From: Streptomyces sp. H27-H1
GTDB taxonomy: Bacteria; Actinomycetota; Actinomycetes; Streptomycetales; Streptomycetaceae
NCBI RefSeq assembly: GCF_026627445.1
Contig: NZ_JAPNLJ010000029.1
Location: 1 to 64,000 of the forward strand
Length of the DNA: 64,000 bases
Direction: 5' to 3'
The translations under genes and the position numbers were made by a program. Below are positions 53,472 through 61,901 of this stretch, one piece after another; positions within the stretch are counted from its first letter, which is position 1, and each line of letters starts with the position of its first letter. Below the pieces are notes generated by a model that worked only from the letters and a program-made list of their open reading frames with translations, was not told the DNA's origin and did no database searches.

Positions 53472-53871
53472 CGGGCCCCGGAAACACCCTCCGCGCAGGC
53501 GCCGTCCGGCTTCTTGACCCGGGGGCGGGGGCGGCCTTACGTTCTGAAGAGGCGGCTCTCACCGGCCGCCACGGTGACGAAGCCCCCGATTGTTCCCCCG
53601 TGATCGGGGGCTTCGTGCTGCCCGCGATCACGACGGAACACCCGCCCGGCACTCCCCCGTTGTGGCGCCGCACGGGGCACATCCCGGCCCATTTCTCACC
53701 CTGCGTCACCACAGAGCACCCTGGTGCGCACCCGGCCCGTCTTCACCGCACCCTACGTAAGGTGCGTAACCGAAGGTACGATGCACCCCTGATTTCATCG
53801 GCACAGGGTCAACTCGCGTGCGCGTCGCGAGGGTTGCTGTGTACCACGGGGGCAGGCTTGTGGGGGATGTG
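53472..53871. other. Interval before the EccA-like gene
   Basis: 400 bases. Apart from the terminator at 53577-53616, the right side carries the short direct repeat GGTGCGTAAC / GGTACGATGC near 53761-53786, an AT-richer stretch that probably contains the promoter of the ATPase gene. No further gene is seen. Confidence 0.45.
53577..53616 (+). terminator. Strong hairpin terminator
   Basis: Perfect 14-base stem ACGAAGCCCCCGAT (53577-53590) with ATCGGGGGCTTCGT (53603-53616) and a 12-base loop. It ends the uridine-kinase-like transcript. Confidence 0.85.
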
Positions 53872-55824
53872 ATGGATTTCGCCGCGCACGGCAGCAGCGC
53901 GCACGCCCCGGCCGAACTCGCCTGGCTGCGGGGTGTGGACGCCTGCACCATGGGCGCCTACCCGCAGGCCGAGGAGGAGTTCCGGGCGGCCGTACGACTC
54001 GATCCCGCGATGGCCGATGCCTGGCTGGGGCTGCACGCGCTCCGAGTCGACACCACCAACGCGTTATTGCGCATGTACGCCCACCGGGACCGCTTCGGGG
54101 AACAACGGGCCCGCCACCGGCGGACGCTCAACTCCTGGTACTGGCTGGGCTGGTGGGTGCAGCCGGTACTGGAAACCCGGCGGGACCTGCTGCTGGCGCA
54201 CGCCTCGCACTGGCTGGACGGCCGCCACGTCCCCGAGCTGGACCAGGCCCTCGCGGCCCTGCCACCGGTGGACACCGACCCCCAGGTCCGGTTCCTGCAC
54301 GCCTGCCGGGCGTACCTGGTCAAGGACTGGGAGCAGTTGGTCCACTCCACCGAAACTCTGGTCGACGATCCGCTCCTGGGCATCGAGGCGGGCCTGTTCG
54401 GCGGCATGGCCCGGGTCCGGCTGGAGATGTACGGGCAGGCCGAGCCGCTGCTGGCGGCCTCGCTGATGCGCTGTCGCAGCGAGCAGCCGCAGCGCAAGGA
54501 GCTGCGGTACTGGCTGGCGCGGGCACACGAGGGGACCGGCCGCAGTGCGGCGGCGCTGCCGCTCTACCGGGCGGTGCACCGGGTGGACCCGGCGTTCATG
54601 GACACGGCGGCCCGGCTGACGGCGATCGAGGACAGCGAGGACGCCGACGGCCTGGCCGGGTACGCGAGCGGCGCCGGCTACGAGGCCTTCGGCGGCCACG
54701 GACCGGCCCCCTCGGGCGGGGACTTCGCGGCCGTGGCGCTGGGCGGCGGCGGTCCGGTCCAGGAGATCGCCGCGGACGGGCAGCCCGATCCGGATCCGCT
54801 GGCGGCGGCCGACCCGCCCGAGCCGCGGCACGGACCGGGGGCTTCGGGGCCCGGCTCGGGGCTGCCGGCCGGCGTGCGGCACAAGGCCTCGCTGCCTTCG
54901 CAGCCGGGACCGGTGGGACTGCCGGCCGCGCCGGCGGATCCGGCGGCGCTGGCCGAGGCGCTCGCGGAGCTGGAGCGGATGGTGGGCCTGGAGCCGGTCA
55001 AACGGCAGGTCAAGGCCCTCTCCGCGCAACTGCACATGGCCAGGCTACGGACCGGCCAAGGCCTGCCGGTGCAGCCGCCGAAACGCCACTTCGTCTTCTC
55101 CGGGCCGTCGGGCACGGGCAAGACCACCGTCGCACGGATCCTGGGGCGGGTCTTCTACGCGCTGGGTTTGCTCGGCGGTGACCACCTCGTGGAGGCCGGG
55201 CGCGCGGACCTGGTCGGCGAGTTCCTCGGGCAGACCGCCGTCAAGGCGAACGAGCTGATCGACTCGGCGATCGGCGGGGTGCTGTTCGTGGACGAGGCGT
55301 ACAGCCTGTCCAACTCCGGCTACAGCAAGGGCGACGCGTACGGCGACGAGGCCCTGCAGGTGCTGCTGAAGCGGGCAGAGGACAACCGCGACCACCTGGT
55401 GGTGATCCTGGCGGGCTATCCGGCGGGGATGGACCGGCTGCTCGCCACGAATCCGGGCCTGTCCTCGCGGTTCACCACACGGGTGGACTTCCCCAGCTAC
55501 CGGCCGCTGGAACTCACCTCCATCGGCGGGGTCCTGGCGGACGCGAACGGGGACCGGTGGGACGAGGAGGCGCTGGAGGAGCTGCGGAGCATCAGCGGGC
55601 ACGTGGTGGAGCAGGGGTGGATCGACGAGCTGGGCAACGGGCGGTTCCTGCGCACGCTGTACGAGAAGAGCTGCGCGTACCGGGATCTTCGGCTGGCCGG
55701 CTTCGCCGGGGATCCGTCCCGGGACGATCTCTCCACCCTGCGGCTGGCCGATCTGATGCAGGCCTACGGGGAGGTGCTGTCGGGGCGGGGGCCCCAGGAA
55801 CGGCCGGAGCCGCCGCCCCTGTAG
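53872..55824 (+). CDS. EccA/CbbX-like AAA+ ATPase with TPR N-terminus
   Basis: 650-residue ATPase. The first ~270 residues are helical TPR-like repeats (AYPQAEEEFRAAVRLDPAMA), a flexible linker follows, and the C-terminal AAA+ domain has Walker A GPSGTGKTT (411-419), Walker B GVLFVDEAYSL and an Arg-finger/sensor region. The layout is that of the EccA type VII secretion ATPase. A TTA leucine codon at 54064-54066 (codon 65) is rare in Streptomyces and points to bldA dependence. No other ESX gene is nearby. Start ATG 53872 has GGGGGA upstream; GTG 53818 is an alternative. Confidence 0.85.
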   Translation: MDFAAHGSSAHAPAELAWLRGVDACTMGAYPQAEEEFRAAVRLDPAMADAWLGLHALRVDTTNALLRMYAHRDRFGEQRARHRRTLNSWYWLGWWVQPVLETRRDLLLAHASHWLDGRHVPELDQALAALPPVDTDPQVRFLHACRAYLVKDWEQLVHSTETLVDDPLLGIEAGLFGGMARVRLEMYGQAEPLLAASLMRCRSEQPQRKELRYWLARAHEGTGRSAAALPLYRAVHRVDPAFMDTAARLTAIEDSEDADGLAGYASGAGYEAFGGHGPAPSGGDFAAVALGGGGPVQEIAADGQPDPDPLAAADPPEPRHGPGASGPGSGLPAGVRHKASLPSQPGPVGLPAAPADPAALAEALAELERMVGLEPVKRQVKALSAQLHMARLRTGQGLPVQPPKRHFVFSGPSGTGKTTVARILGRVFYALGLLGGDHLVEAGRADLVGEFLGQTAVKANELIDSAIGGVLFVDEAYSLSNSGYSKGDAYGDEALQVLLKRAEDNRDHLVVILAGYPAGMDRLLATNPGLSSRFTTRVDFPSYRPLELTSIGGVLADANGDRWDEEALEELRSISGHVVEQGWIDELGNGRFLRTLYEKSCAYRDLRLAGFAGDPSRDDLSTLRLADLMQAYGEVLSGRGPQERPEPPPL

Positions 55825-56025
55825 TCCGCTGCGCGGGGCGAAGTCCCCTCCCCGCCCTTCCACCGTTCCCAGGGCCCGGCCCTGACCCGGTCCTCAAACG
55901 CCGGACGGGCTGAACAGACCCTGGGGCTCCGCCCCGGACCCCGCGCCTCGAACTCCCCCAGCTACCTCTGGGAGGGACCCCCGGGGCGAGGCTGTCCATA
56001 GAGCCTCGCCGGCTGTGGCGACGGG
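55825..56025. repeat. Intergenic mosaic repeat region
   Basis: Contains CCTCAAACGCCGGACGGGCT followed by GGGGCTCCGCCCCGGACCC, an arrangement recurring between Streptomyces genes and also seen at about 28285-28345 and 52700-52790. A further small inverted repeat (CTCCCCCAGC...CTGGGAG) follows. Probably a transcript-end element. Confidence 0.5.
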
Positions 56026-57222
56026 TCAGCGCGTGGAGCCGGCGCGGCGCATGCGGGCGGCGAGCAGGAGGCCCGCGCCGGCGAGGAGTGCGGTGCCCGC
56101 ACCGCCCGCGATCAGGGCGGCGTTGCCCGCGCCGGTGGCGGCGAGGGGTGAACCGCTGCCGCCCTGGGGGGTGACGGTGGTGTTACCGGTGCCGGGGCCG
56201 GAGTCCGTGCCCGAACCGGAGCCCGAACCCGAGGCCGGGTCCTTCTGGTCCTGCTCGTCCTTGCCCTGCTCGCCCTTGCCCTGCTCGCCCTTGCCCTGCT
56301 CGCCCTTGCCCTGCTCCTGCTGGGCCTTCTTGTCCTTGGCGCGAGCCTCGTGCTGTCCCGTCTTCAGGAACTCCGCGCGGTCGGCGGCCGTGCCGGCCAG
56401 GGCGGCGCGGCCGGCCTTGACCAGTTCCGGGCCCCCGCCGTCGATGATCTTCGCGATCGCGACCCGGTTGTCCTGATCGCGCAGCTCGTACTGCGTCACC
56501 TCGAGGAAGCGACGCAGCTCGGCCGGGGTCGGGGAACCGCCCAGGAGCTTGCTGATCGCCTCGCTCAGGATGGGGCCGTCCCAGTCTTCGTCGATGCGGG
56601 CGAGTTCGGCCCGGTCGTCGGCGGCCTGGGCAAGGTACCGGCCCGTCTCCAGGAAGACGACGCGTTCGGCGGGAGTGCCGTTGAGCGCCTTCTTGCCCGC
56701 TTCCACCAATTCGGGGCCCCCGCCGGCGATGACCTGCGCGATCGCCACCCGGTTGTCCTGGTCGCGCAGCTCGTGCTGGGTGACCTCGTAGAAGTGGCGC
56801 AGCTTCTCCAGGTTCCTGCTGTCGTTCCGGAAGAGCTCGTTGATGCCTTCCTTCAGGCCGGGGCCGGCGTCGTTCGCGAGCCGGAGGATCAGCACCCGGT
56901 AGTCGTCGATGCGGATCTCGTGCTGGTCGGTCTCGATGAACCTGCGCATCGCCGCAGGGCCGTCGGCGATGGCCTTGCGGCCGGCTTCCTTCATGGTCTC
57001 GCTGGCCATCGGGTCGGCAATGATCGCGAGGATCGTCTTGCGGTCCTGCTCCGCCTGCCCCTCGTCGGCCTGGCCGGTCGCCGCCTGGTCGCGTGCGGTC
57101 GGAGCCGTCGGCTGGGCGGCCTTGCCTTCCTCCTGACCGGCGGCGAAGGCCGGCGACGCGAGGAGGACGGCCGGAGCCAGGGCAGCGGTGGTGACCGCAG
57201 CGGCGATACGGGAAAACTTCAC
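56026..57222 (-). CDS. Secreted ALF-repeat protein with LAxTG sortase anchor
   Basis: 398-residue cell-surface protein. Signal peptide 1-27 (ending SPAFA), about five ~45-residue ALF repeats (cores such as HELRDQDNRVAIAQVIAGGG and YELRDQDNRVAIAKIIDGGG), a charged linker with a repeated GEQGK unit, then LAATG followed by a hydrophobic helix and basic tail. LAxTG is the class E sortase signal in Streptomyces, so it should be wall-anchored. GTG at 57222 has AAGAGGGG upstream. Function of ALF repeats is unknown. Confidence 0.88.
   Translation of the reverse strand: MKFSRIAAAVTTAALAPAVLLASPAFAAGQEEGKAAQPTAPTARDQAATGQADEGQAEQDRKTILAIIADPMASETMKEAGRKAIADGPAAMRRFIETDQHEIRIDDYRVLILRLANDAGPGLKEGINELFRNDSRNLEKLRHFYEVTQHELRDQDNRVAIAQVIAGGGPELVEAGKKALNGTPAERVVFLETGRYLAQAADDRAELARIDEDWDGPILSEAISKLLGGSPTPAELRRFLEVTQYELRDQDNRVAIAKIIDGGGPELVKAGRAALAGTAADRAEFLKTGQHEARAKDKKAQQEQGKGEQGKGEQGKGEQGKDEQDQKDPASGSGSGSGTDSGPGTGNTTVTPQGGSGSPLAATGAGNAALIAGGAGTALLAGAGLLLAARMRRAGSTR
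56251..56310. repeat. Four 15-base tandem repeats encoding the GEQGK linker
   Basis: Four exact-register 15-base units (56251, 56266, 56281, 56296; core CTGCTCGCCCTTGCC) encode the repeated Gly-Glu-Gln-Gly-Lys linker of the surface protein; the first differs by one base. Such in-frame repeats readily change copy number. Confidence 0.9.
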
Positions 57223-57316
57223 AGCGAAACCCCTCTTGAACGCGTTCTTTACTGCATCAGACGCACCGGACGCACCAATGGTTGTACGGCACATCAAGAA
57301 CGGGATCAGAAGCAGG

Positions 57317-57351
57317 TCGGGCCGGCCGCGCTCAGTGCGCGGCCGGCCCGA
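57317..57351. terminator. Strong hairpin after the CBS membrane protein genes
   Basis: 15-base perfect stem TCGGGCCGGCCGCGC (57317-57331) with GCGCGGCCGGCCCGA (57337-57351) and a 5-base loop, just beyond the stop at 57368 on the minus strand. Separates the two-gene unit from the surface protein gene. Confidence 0.9.
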
Positions 57352-57367
57352 TCCGAAGGGACATGCC

Positions 57368-58411
57368 TCAGGCGCGGACCGCCGGGATCCGGTGGGACGG
57401 GTCCCGGACTTCGCCGACCAGGGTCTCCAGTACGTCCTCCAGGGCGACCAGGCCGAGGACCCGGCCCCCCGGATCGGCGACCTGGGCAAGGTGTGTGGCG
57501 TCCCGGCGCATGACGCTGAGCGCGTCGTCCAGCGGGAGCGTGGAGCACACCGTGGTCATCCGGCGCCAGACCCGCTGGGGCACCGCGCGTTCCCGGTCTT
57601 CCAGGTCCAGTACGTCCTTCACGTGCAGGTAGCCCATGAAGGCGCCGCTGTCGGAGCGGACGGGGAAGCGGGAGTAGCCGGTGCGGACCGTGAGCTGCTC
57701 GATCTGGCGCGGGGTGACGGCGGGGCCGACCGTGACCAGCCGGTCCGGGGCGAGGAGGACGTCGGTGACTGGGCGGCTGCCCAGTTCCAGGGCGTCCTCC
57801 AGGCGCTCCTGTTCGACCGGCTCCAGGAATCCGGCCTGCCGGGAGTCCTTGAGCAGCCGGCCCAGCTGGGCCGAGGTGTAGACGGCCTCGACCTCGTCCT
57901 TGGGCTCCACCTTGAAGAGCCTCAGGATCAGCGTGGCGCAGGCGCCGAGGGCCGTGGTGACCGGTCCGCAGACGCGGGCGAAGGCGACCAGGCCGGGGCT
58001 GAACCACAGGGCCGTCTTCTCGGGGGCCGCCATGGCGAGGTTCTTGGGGACCATCTCGCCGATGACCAGGTGCAGGAAGACCACGGCGGTCAGCGCGAGC
58101 GCGTAGCCGAGGGGGTGGATCAGGCCTTCGGGCACATGCGCCGCGTGAAAGACGGGCTCCAGGAGCCGGGCCACGGTGGGTTCGGCGACGGCGCCGAGGG
58201 TCAGCGAGCACATGGTGATGCCGAACTGTGCGGCGGCCATCATGCGCGGCAGGTTCTCCAGGCCGTGGAGCACCTGGCGGGCCCTCTTGGAGTGGGCCGC
58301 CAGAGGTTCGATCTGGCTGCGGCGGACGGAGACGAGGGCGAACTCGGCGCCGACGAAGAAGCCGTTGGCCAGGACGAGGAGCAGGGCGAAGAGCAGTTGG
58401 AGCGCGTTCAC
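57368..58411 (-). CDS. CNNM/CorC-type membrane protein with CBS pair (short form)
   Basis: 347-residue membrane protein: DUF21 domain with four helices (LLFALLLVLANGFFVGAEFA onward), then a CBS pair (about 205-335). It lacks the C-terminal CorC_HlyC domain present in its neighbour. Family members transport or sense magnesium or cobalt, or bind adenosyl ligands at the CBS pair. GTG at 58411 overlaps the upstream gene's stop (GTGA), so the two are coupled and may form a hetero-complex. Confidence 0.88.
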   Translation of the reverse strand: MNALQLLFALLLVLANGFFVGAEFALVSVRRSQIEPLAAHSKRARQVLHGLENLPRMMAAAQFGITMCSLTLGAVAEPTVARLLEPVFHAAHVPEGLIHPLGYALALTAVVFLHLVIGEMVPKNLAMAAPEKTALWFSPGLVAFARVCGPVTTALGACATLILRLFKVEPKDEVEAVYTSAQLGRLLKDSRQAGFLEPVEQERLEDALELGSRPVTDVLLAPDRLVTVGPAVTPRQIEQLTVRTGYSRFPVRSDSGAFMGYLHVKDVLDLEDRERAVPQRVWRRMTTVCSTLPLDDALSVMRRDATHLAQVADPGGRVLGLVALEDVLETLVGEVRDPSHRIPAVRA

Positions 58412-59877
58412 CGGCCACCCACCGGTTCCAGCTCGGCGGGGGCGGCGGGCAGGGAGCCCACCCCGCCGAGGCCCACCACGTCGAAGCCCGACCCGTCCGA
58501 GCCCAGCCCGTACGAGCCCTGCGCTCCGAAGCCGTATCCGGCCAGGCCCTGCGTACCGGGGCCCACGGGGGCCGTGCGTACGAGGCGGACCCGTTCGGCG
58601 CGGTAACGGCGGACCTGGCGCACGGAGAGCTTCCAGCCGGGCAGTTCGGCGCGGTCCCCGGGGGCGGGGATGCGGCCGAGGAGGTCGGCGACGAGCCCGG
58701 CGACGGTCTCGTACGGGCCTTCGGGTACCTCCAGGCCTATGCGCCGCAGGGTCTGCACGCGGCAGCTCCCGTCAGCCTCCCAGGAGGGACGGCCGTCCTC
58801 GGCGGCTACGGCGGCCAGTTCGGGGCTGCCGTCCTCCGCGAGGTCGTGCTCGTCGCGGACTTCGCCGACGAGCTCCTCCACGATGTCCTCCAGGGTGACG
58901 ACGCCGGCGGTGCCGCCGTACTCGTCGACGACCACGGCCATGGGCTGTTCGCTGCGCAGTCGTTCCAGCAGCGGCTGCACCGGCAGGGAGCCGGGGACCA
59001 GCAGCGGAGCCACGCAGATCCCGCTGACGCTGGTGCGGGCACGCTCGGACTCGGGCACGGCGAGGGCGTCCTTGAGGTGGACGACCCCGGTGATCTCGTC
59101 GATGCGCTCGCGGTAGACGGGGAAGCGGGACAGGCCCGTGGCGCGGGTCAGGTTGAGCACGTCGGCGGCGGTGGCCGTGTGCTGCAGCGCGCTGACCTTG
59201 ACCCGGGGGGTCATGATCAGCTGGGCCGTGAGCTCGCCCAGCGAGAGGGTCCGTACGAAGAGGTCGGCGGTGTCCTGTTCCAGGGCGCCGGCCTGAGCCG
59301 AATGCCGGACCAGGGAGACCAGTTCGCCGGGGGTGCGGGCGGAGGCCATCTCGTCGGTGGGCTCCACGCCGAGCGCCCGCACGAGCCGGTTGGCGACGGC
59401 GTTGAGGGCCGCGATGACCGGCCGGAAGGCACTGGAGAAGGCGTGCTGCGGGCCGGCGACGAAACGGGCCACCTGGAGCGGCCGGGAGACCGCCCAGTTC
59501 TTCGGGACGAGCTCGCCGACGACCATCTGGACGGCGGAGGCGAGCAGCATGCCGATGACCACGGCCACGCCGGGTACGGCGCCCTTGGGGAGGCCGGTCG
59601 CTGCGAGCGGCCCGGCCAGCAGGGCGGCGAGGGCGGGCTCGGCGAGCATGCCGACCACGAGGGAGGTGATGGTGATGCCGAGCTGGGTGCCGGAGAGCTG
59701 GAAGGACAGCTCCCGCAGGGCTGCGACGACCGTGCGGGCACGGCGGTCGCCTTCGGCTGCGGCGCGCTCGGCCTCGGGTCTCTCCACCGTGACGAGGCCG
59801 AATTCGGCTGCCACGAAGAAACCGTTGGCGAGGATCAGGGCGAATGCCGCCACGAGTAGGAGTAGCGGGATGGTCAT
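58408..59877 (-). CDS. CNNM/CorC-type membrane protein with CBS pair and CorC domain
   Basis: 489-residue membrane protein of the hemolysin/CorC family: DUF21 transmembrane domain (LLLVAAFALILANGFFVAAE start), CBS pair (about 205-330), and a C-terminal CorC_HlyC domain (about 345-430), then a Gly/Leu-rich tail. It is the full-length partner of the short form downstream. ATG at 59877. Proposed role in divalent-cation homeostasis follows from the family. Confidence 0.9.
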   Translation of the reverse strand: MTIPLLLLVAAFALILANGFFVAAEFGLVTVERPEAERAAAEGDRRARTVVAALRELSFQLSGTQLGITITSLVVGMLAEPALAALLAGPLAATGLPKGAVPGVAVVIGMLLASAVQMVVGELVPKNWAVSRPLQVARFVAGPQHAFSSAFRPVIAALNAVANRLVRALGVEPTDEMASARTPGELVSLVRHSAQAGALEQDTADLFVRTLSLGELTAQLIMTPRVKVSALQHTATAADVLNLTRATGLSRFPVYRERIDEITGVVHLKDALAVPESERARTSVSGICVAPLLVPGSLPVQPLLERLRSEQPMAVVVDEYGGTAGVVTLEDIVEELVGEVRDEHDLAEDGSPELAAVAAEDGRPSWEADGSCRVQTLRRIGLEVPEGPYETVAGLVADLLGRIPAPGDRAELPGWKLSVRQVRRYRAERVRLVRTAPVGPGTQGLAGYGFGAQGSYGLGSDGSGFDVVGLGGVGSLPAAPAELEPVGGR

Positions 59878-60077
59878 GCCGCCGCCTCCGTGGGGAGGGC
59901 GGCGCGTGTACTACCGGACGATCCGTCCATTGCTGGAGGGAGTCACTCCTCGAGTTGCAGGTGCCCGCGGGCCTCGGGGTCCCGGGGCCGGTGGGAGGGC
60001 GCATCGTCGCGCCCCCACACCAGGGTAGTCACTGAGATCGCCGCCGCAATGGGACGCAGCGACTAGGTCGGACGCGG

Positions 60078-60542
60078 TCAGTCGTTCTTTGAACCGGTCC
60101 CGTGGGCCTCGGCCAGCGCACGCAGGGCGCGGGCGTCACCGATCGCCTGGGCCTTGGCGACTCCGGGCTGGATGCCGAGGGCGGGCAGGCTGGTGCCGTC
60201 GTTCAGGTCGAGGAAGACCCAGGCGTCGCCGGGGCGGAGGTTGACGCGCACGATCTGCGCCCACTCCAGGCGGCGGGTGGTGGTGAGGTTGACGACCGTG
60301 ACCCCCGTCTCGTCCGCGACCACCTTGGGGCGGCTGAGCAGGACGAGGACGGAGCTCAGCAGGACGGCGACGAAGACGAAGCTGATCCGCTCGCCGGGCT
60401 GCAGGCGCTCCAGCATCAGGGCGATCGTCGTGATGGTGAGGAACATGGCGAGGCCCACGCCCAGCAGGACGACCCGGGTGCGGGTCGGCCGGAAGGTGAC
60501 CGGCAGGGTGGGCGGGGCGGGCTGGGCGGCGGCGTCGGCCAT
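60078..60542 (-). CDS. PH-domain membrane protein
   Basis: 154-residue protein with two transmembrane helices (about 24-43 and 53-69, e.g. VLLGVGLAMFLTITTIALML) and a C-terminal bacterial PH-like domain (about 72-145, TGVTVVNLTTTRRLEWAQIV). This arrangement is common in actinobacteria, often near hisG. ATG at 60542 has GAGGAA ~6 bases upstream. It lies 92 bases after hisG in the same direction. Confidence 0.85.
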   Translation of the reverse strand: MADAAAQPAPPTLPVTFRPTRTRVVLLGVGLAMFLTITTIALMLERLQPGERISFVFVAVLLSSVLVLLSRPKVVADETGVTVVNLTTTRRLEWAQIVRVNLRPGDAWVFLDLNDGTSLPALGIQPGVAKAQAIGDARALRALAEAHGTGSKND

Positions 60543-60634
60543 GTTCCTCAGGTGCCTTCGGGTGGTGCCGGATGTCGGCGCGGGTGGATCTGGGTGCCGG
60601 CGGGCCGGATCGGACCGGTGCGCCGGCGTGCCCG

Positions 60635-61483
60635 TCAGAGGCGGCAGGCGTGGATCGAGGTGGTGAGGATGGCCCGCGCGCCGAGCTCGTACAGGTCGTC
60701 CATGATCCGCTGGGCTTCCTTGGCGGGGACCATGGCGCGGACGGCGACCCAGCCCTCGTTGTGCAGCGGGGAGATGGTCGGCGACTCCAGGCCCGGGGTG
60801 AGGGCGACCGCGCGCTCCAGGTGCTCGGCGCGGCAGTCGTAGTCCATCATCACGTAGCTGCGGGCGACCAGGACGCCCTGGAGGCGGCGCAGGAACTGCT
60901 GGGCCCGGGGGTCTTCGGGGTCGGTGCCGTTGCCGCGGATGACGACTGCCTCGGAGGTCATGATCGGCTCGCCGATGACCTCCAGTCCGGCGTTGCGCAG
61001 GCTGGTGCCGGTCTCGACGACGTCGGCGATGATCTGGGCGACGCCGAGCTGGATGGCGGTCTCGACCGCGCCGTCGAGGTGGACGACGGAGGCCTCGATG
61101 CCCTTCTCGGCCAGGTGGTTCGCGACGATCCCCTCGTACGAGGTCGCGATGGTCATCCCGTGGAAGTCCTCGGGGCCCTTCGCGGTGCCGGGGATGGTGG
61201 CGTAGCGGAAGGTGGAGCGGCCGAAGTTCAGCGGCAGGATCTCCTCGGCGCTGGCGCCGGAGTCGATCAGCAGGTCGCGGCCGGTGATGCCGATGTCGAG
61301 CTTGCCGGAGGACACGTAGATGGCGATGTCCTTGGGGCGGAGGTAGAAGAACTCCACCTCGTTCTCGGGGTCGACGACCACGAGCTCCTTGGACTCCTTG
61401 CGCATCCGGTAGCCGGCCTCATGGAGCATCGCCGACGCCGGTCCGGAGAGTGAACCCTTGTTGGGGACGGCGATGCGCAGCAT
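60635..61483 (-). CDS. hisG: ATP phosphoribosyltransferase
   Basis: First enzyme of histidine biosynthesis: joins ATP and PRPP to phosphoribosyl-ATP. The 282-residue protein is the long form, with N-terminal catalytic domains (MLRIAVPNKGSLSGPA; the GITGRDLLIDSGA motif) and the C-terminal HisG_C regulatory domain that binds histidine for feedback inhibition. AAGGAAG precedes the ATG. Follows hisE by ~104 bases, which include a hairpin. Confidence 0.97.
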   Translation of the reverse strand: MLRIAVPNKGSLSGPASAMLHEAGYRMRKESKELVVVDPENEVEFFYLRPKDIAIYVSSGKLDIGITGRDLLIDSGASAEEILPLNFGRSTFRYATIPGTAKGPEDFHGMTIATSYEGIVANHLAEKGIEASVVHLDGAVETAIQLGVAQIIADVVETGTSLRNAGLEVIGEPIMTSEAVVIRGNGTDPEDPRAQQFLRRLQGVLVARSYVMMDYDCRAEHLERAVALTPGLESPTISPLHNEGWVAVRAMVPAKEAQRIMDDLYELGARAILTTSIHACRL

Positions 61484-61544
61484 GGGGCTTCCTTTGGTGC
61501 GTAGGTGCGAAAGGGGGTGCTGGTACGGGTACGGGCGCGCGGAG

Positions 61545-61567
61545 GCCCCGGCACGGTGCGCCGGGGC
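61545..61567 (-). terminator. Hairpin between hisE and hisG
   Basis: GCCCCGGC (61545-61552) with GCCGGGGC (61560-61567) and a 7-base loop, between the hisE stop and hisG start. It may partly terminate or stabilise the transcript; attenuation is not evident because no leader peptide is seen. Confidence 0.45.
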
Positions 61568-61587
61568 TCGCGCGAAATCGCTCCGGC

Positions 61588-61869
61588 CTAGAGGTGCGCG
61601 TAGACGTCGTCGAGGGAGATCCCGCGCGCCACCATCATCACCTGGACGTGGTAGAGCAGCTGGGAGATCTCCTCGGCGGCGGCTTCCTTGCTCTCGTACT
61701 CGGCGGCCATCCAGACTTCGGCGGCCTCCTCGACGACCTTCTTGCCGATGGCATGGACACCCTTGCCGACCAGCTCGGCGGTGCGGGAGGTGCTGGGGTC
61801 GCCGTTGGCGGCTTTGAGCTGGAGCTCGGTGAAGAGCTCTTCGAAGCTCTTGGGGGGTTTGTTCGCCAT
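61588..61869 (-). CDS. hisE: Phosphoribosyl-ATP diphosphatase
   Basis: 93-residue helical enzyme that hydrolyses phosphoribosyl-ATP to phosphoribosyl-AMP, the second histidine step. It has the MazG-like motif VVEEAAEVWMAAEYESKEAA that binds metal. GAGGACC lies before the ATG at 61869. Placed between ribH and hisG. Confidence 0.96.
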   Translation of the reverse strand: MANKPPKSFEELFTELQLKAANGDPSTSRTAELVGKGVHAIGKKVVEEAAEVWMAAEYESKEAAAEEISQLLYHVQVMMVARGISLDDVYAHL

Positions 61870-61901
61870 GATGGTCCTCAGAATAAGGGGTCCGCGGCCG
61901 C

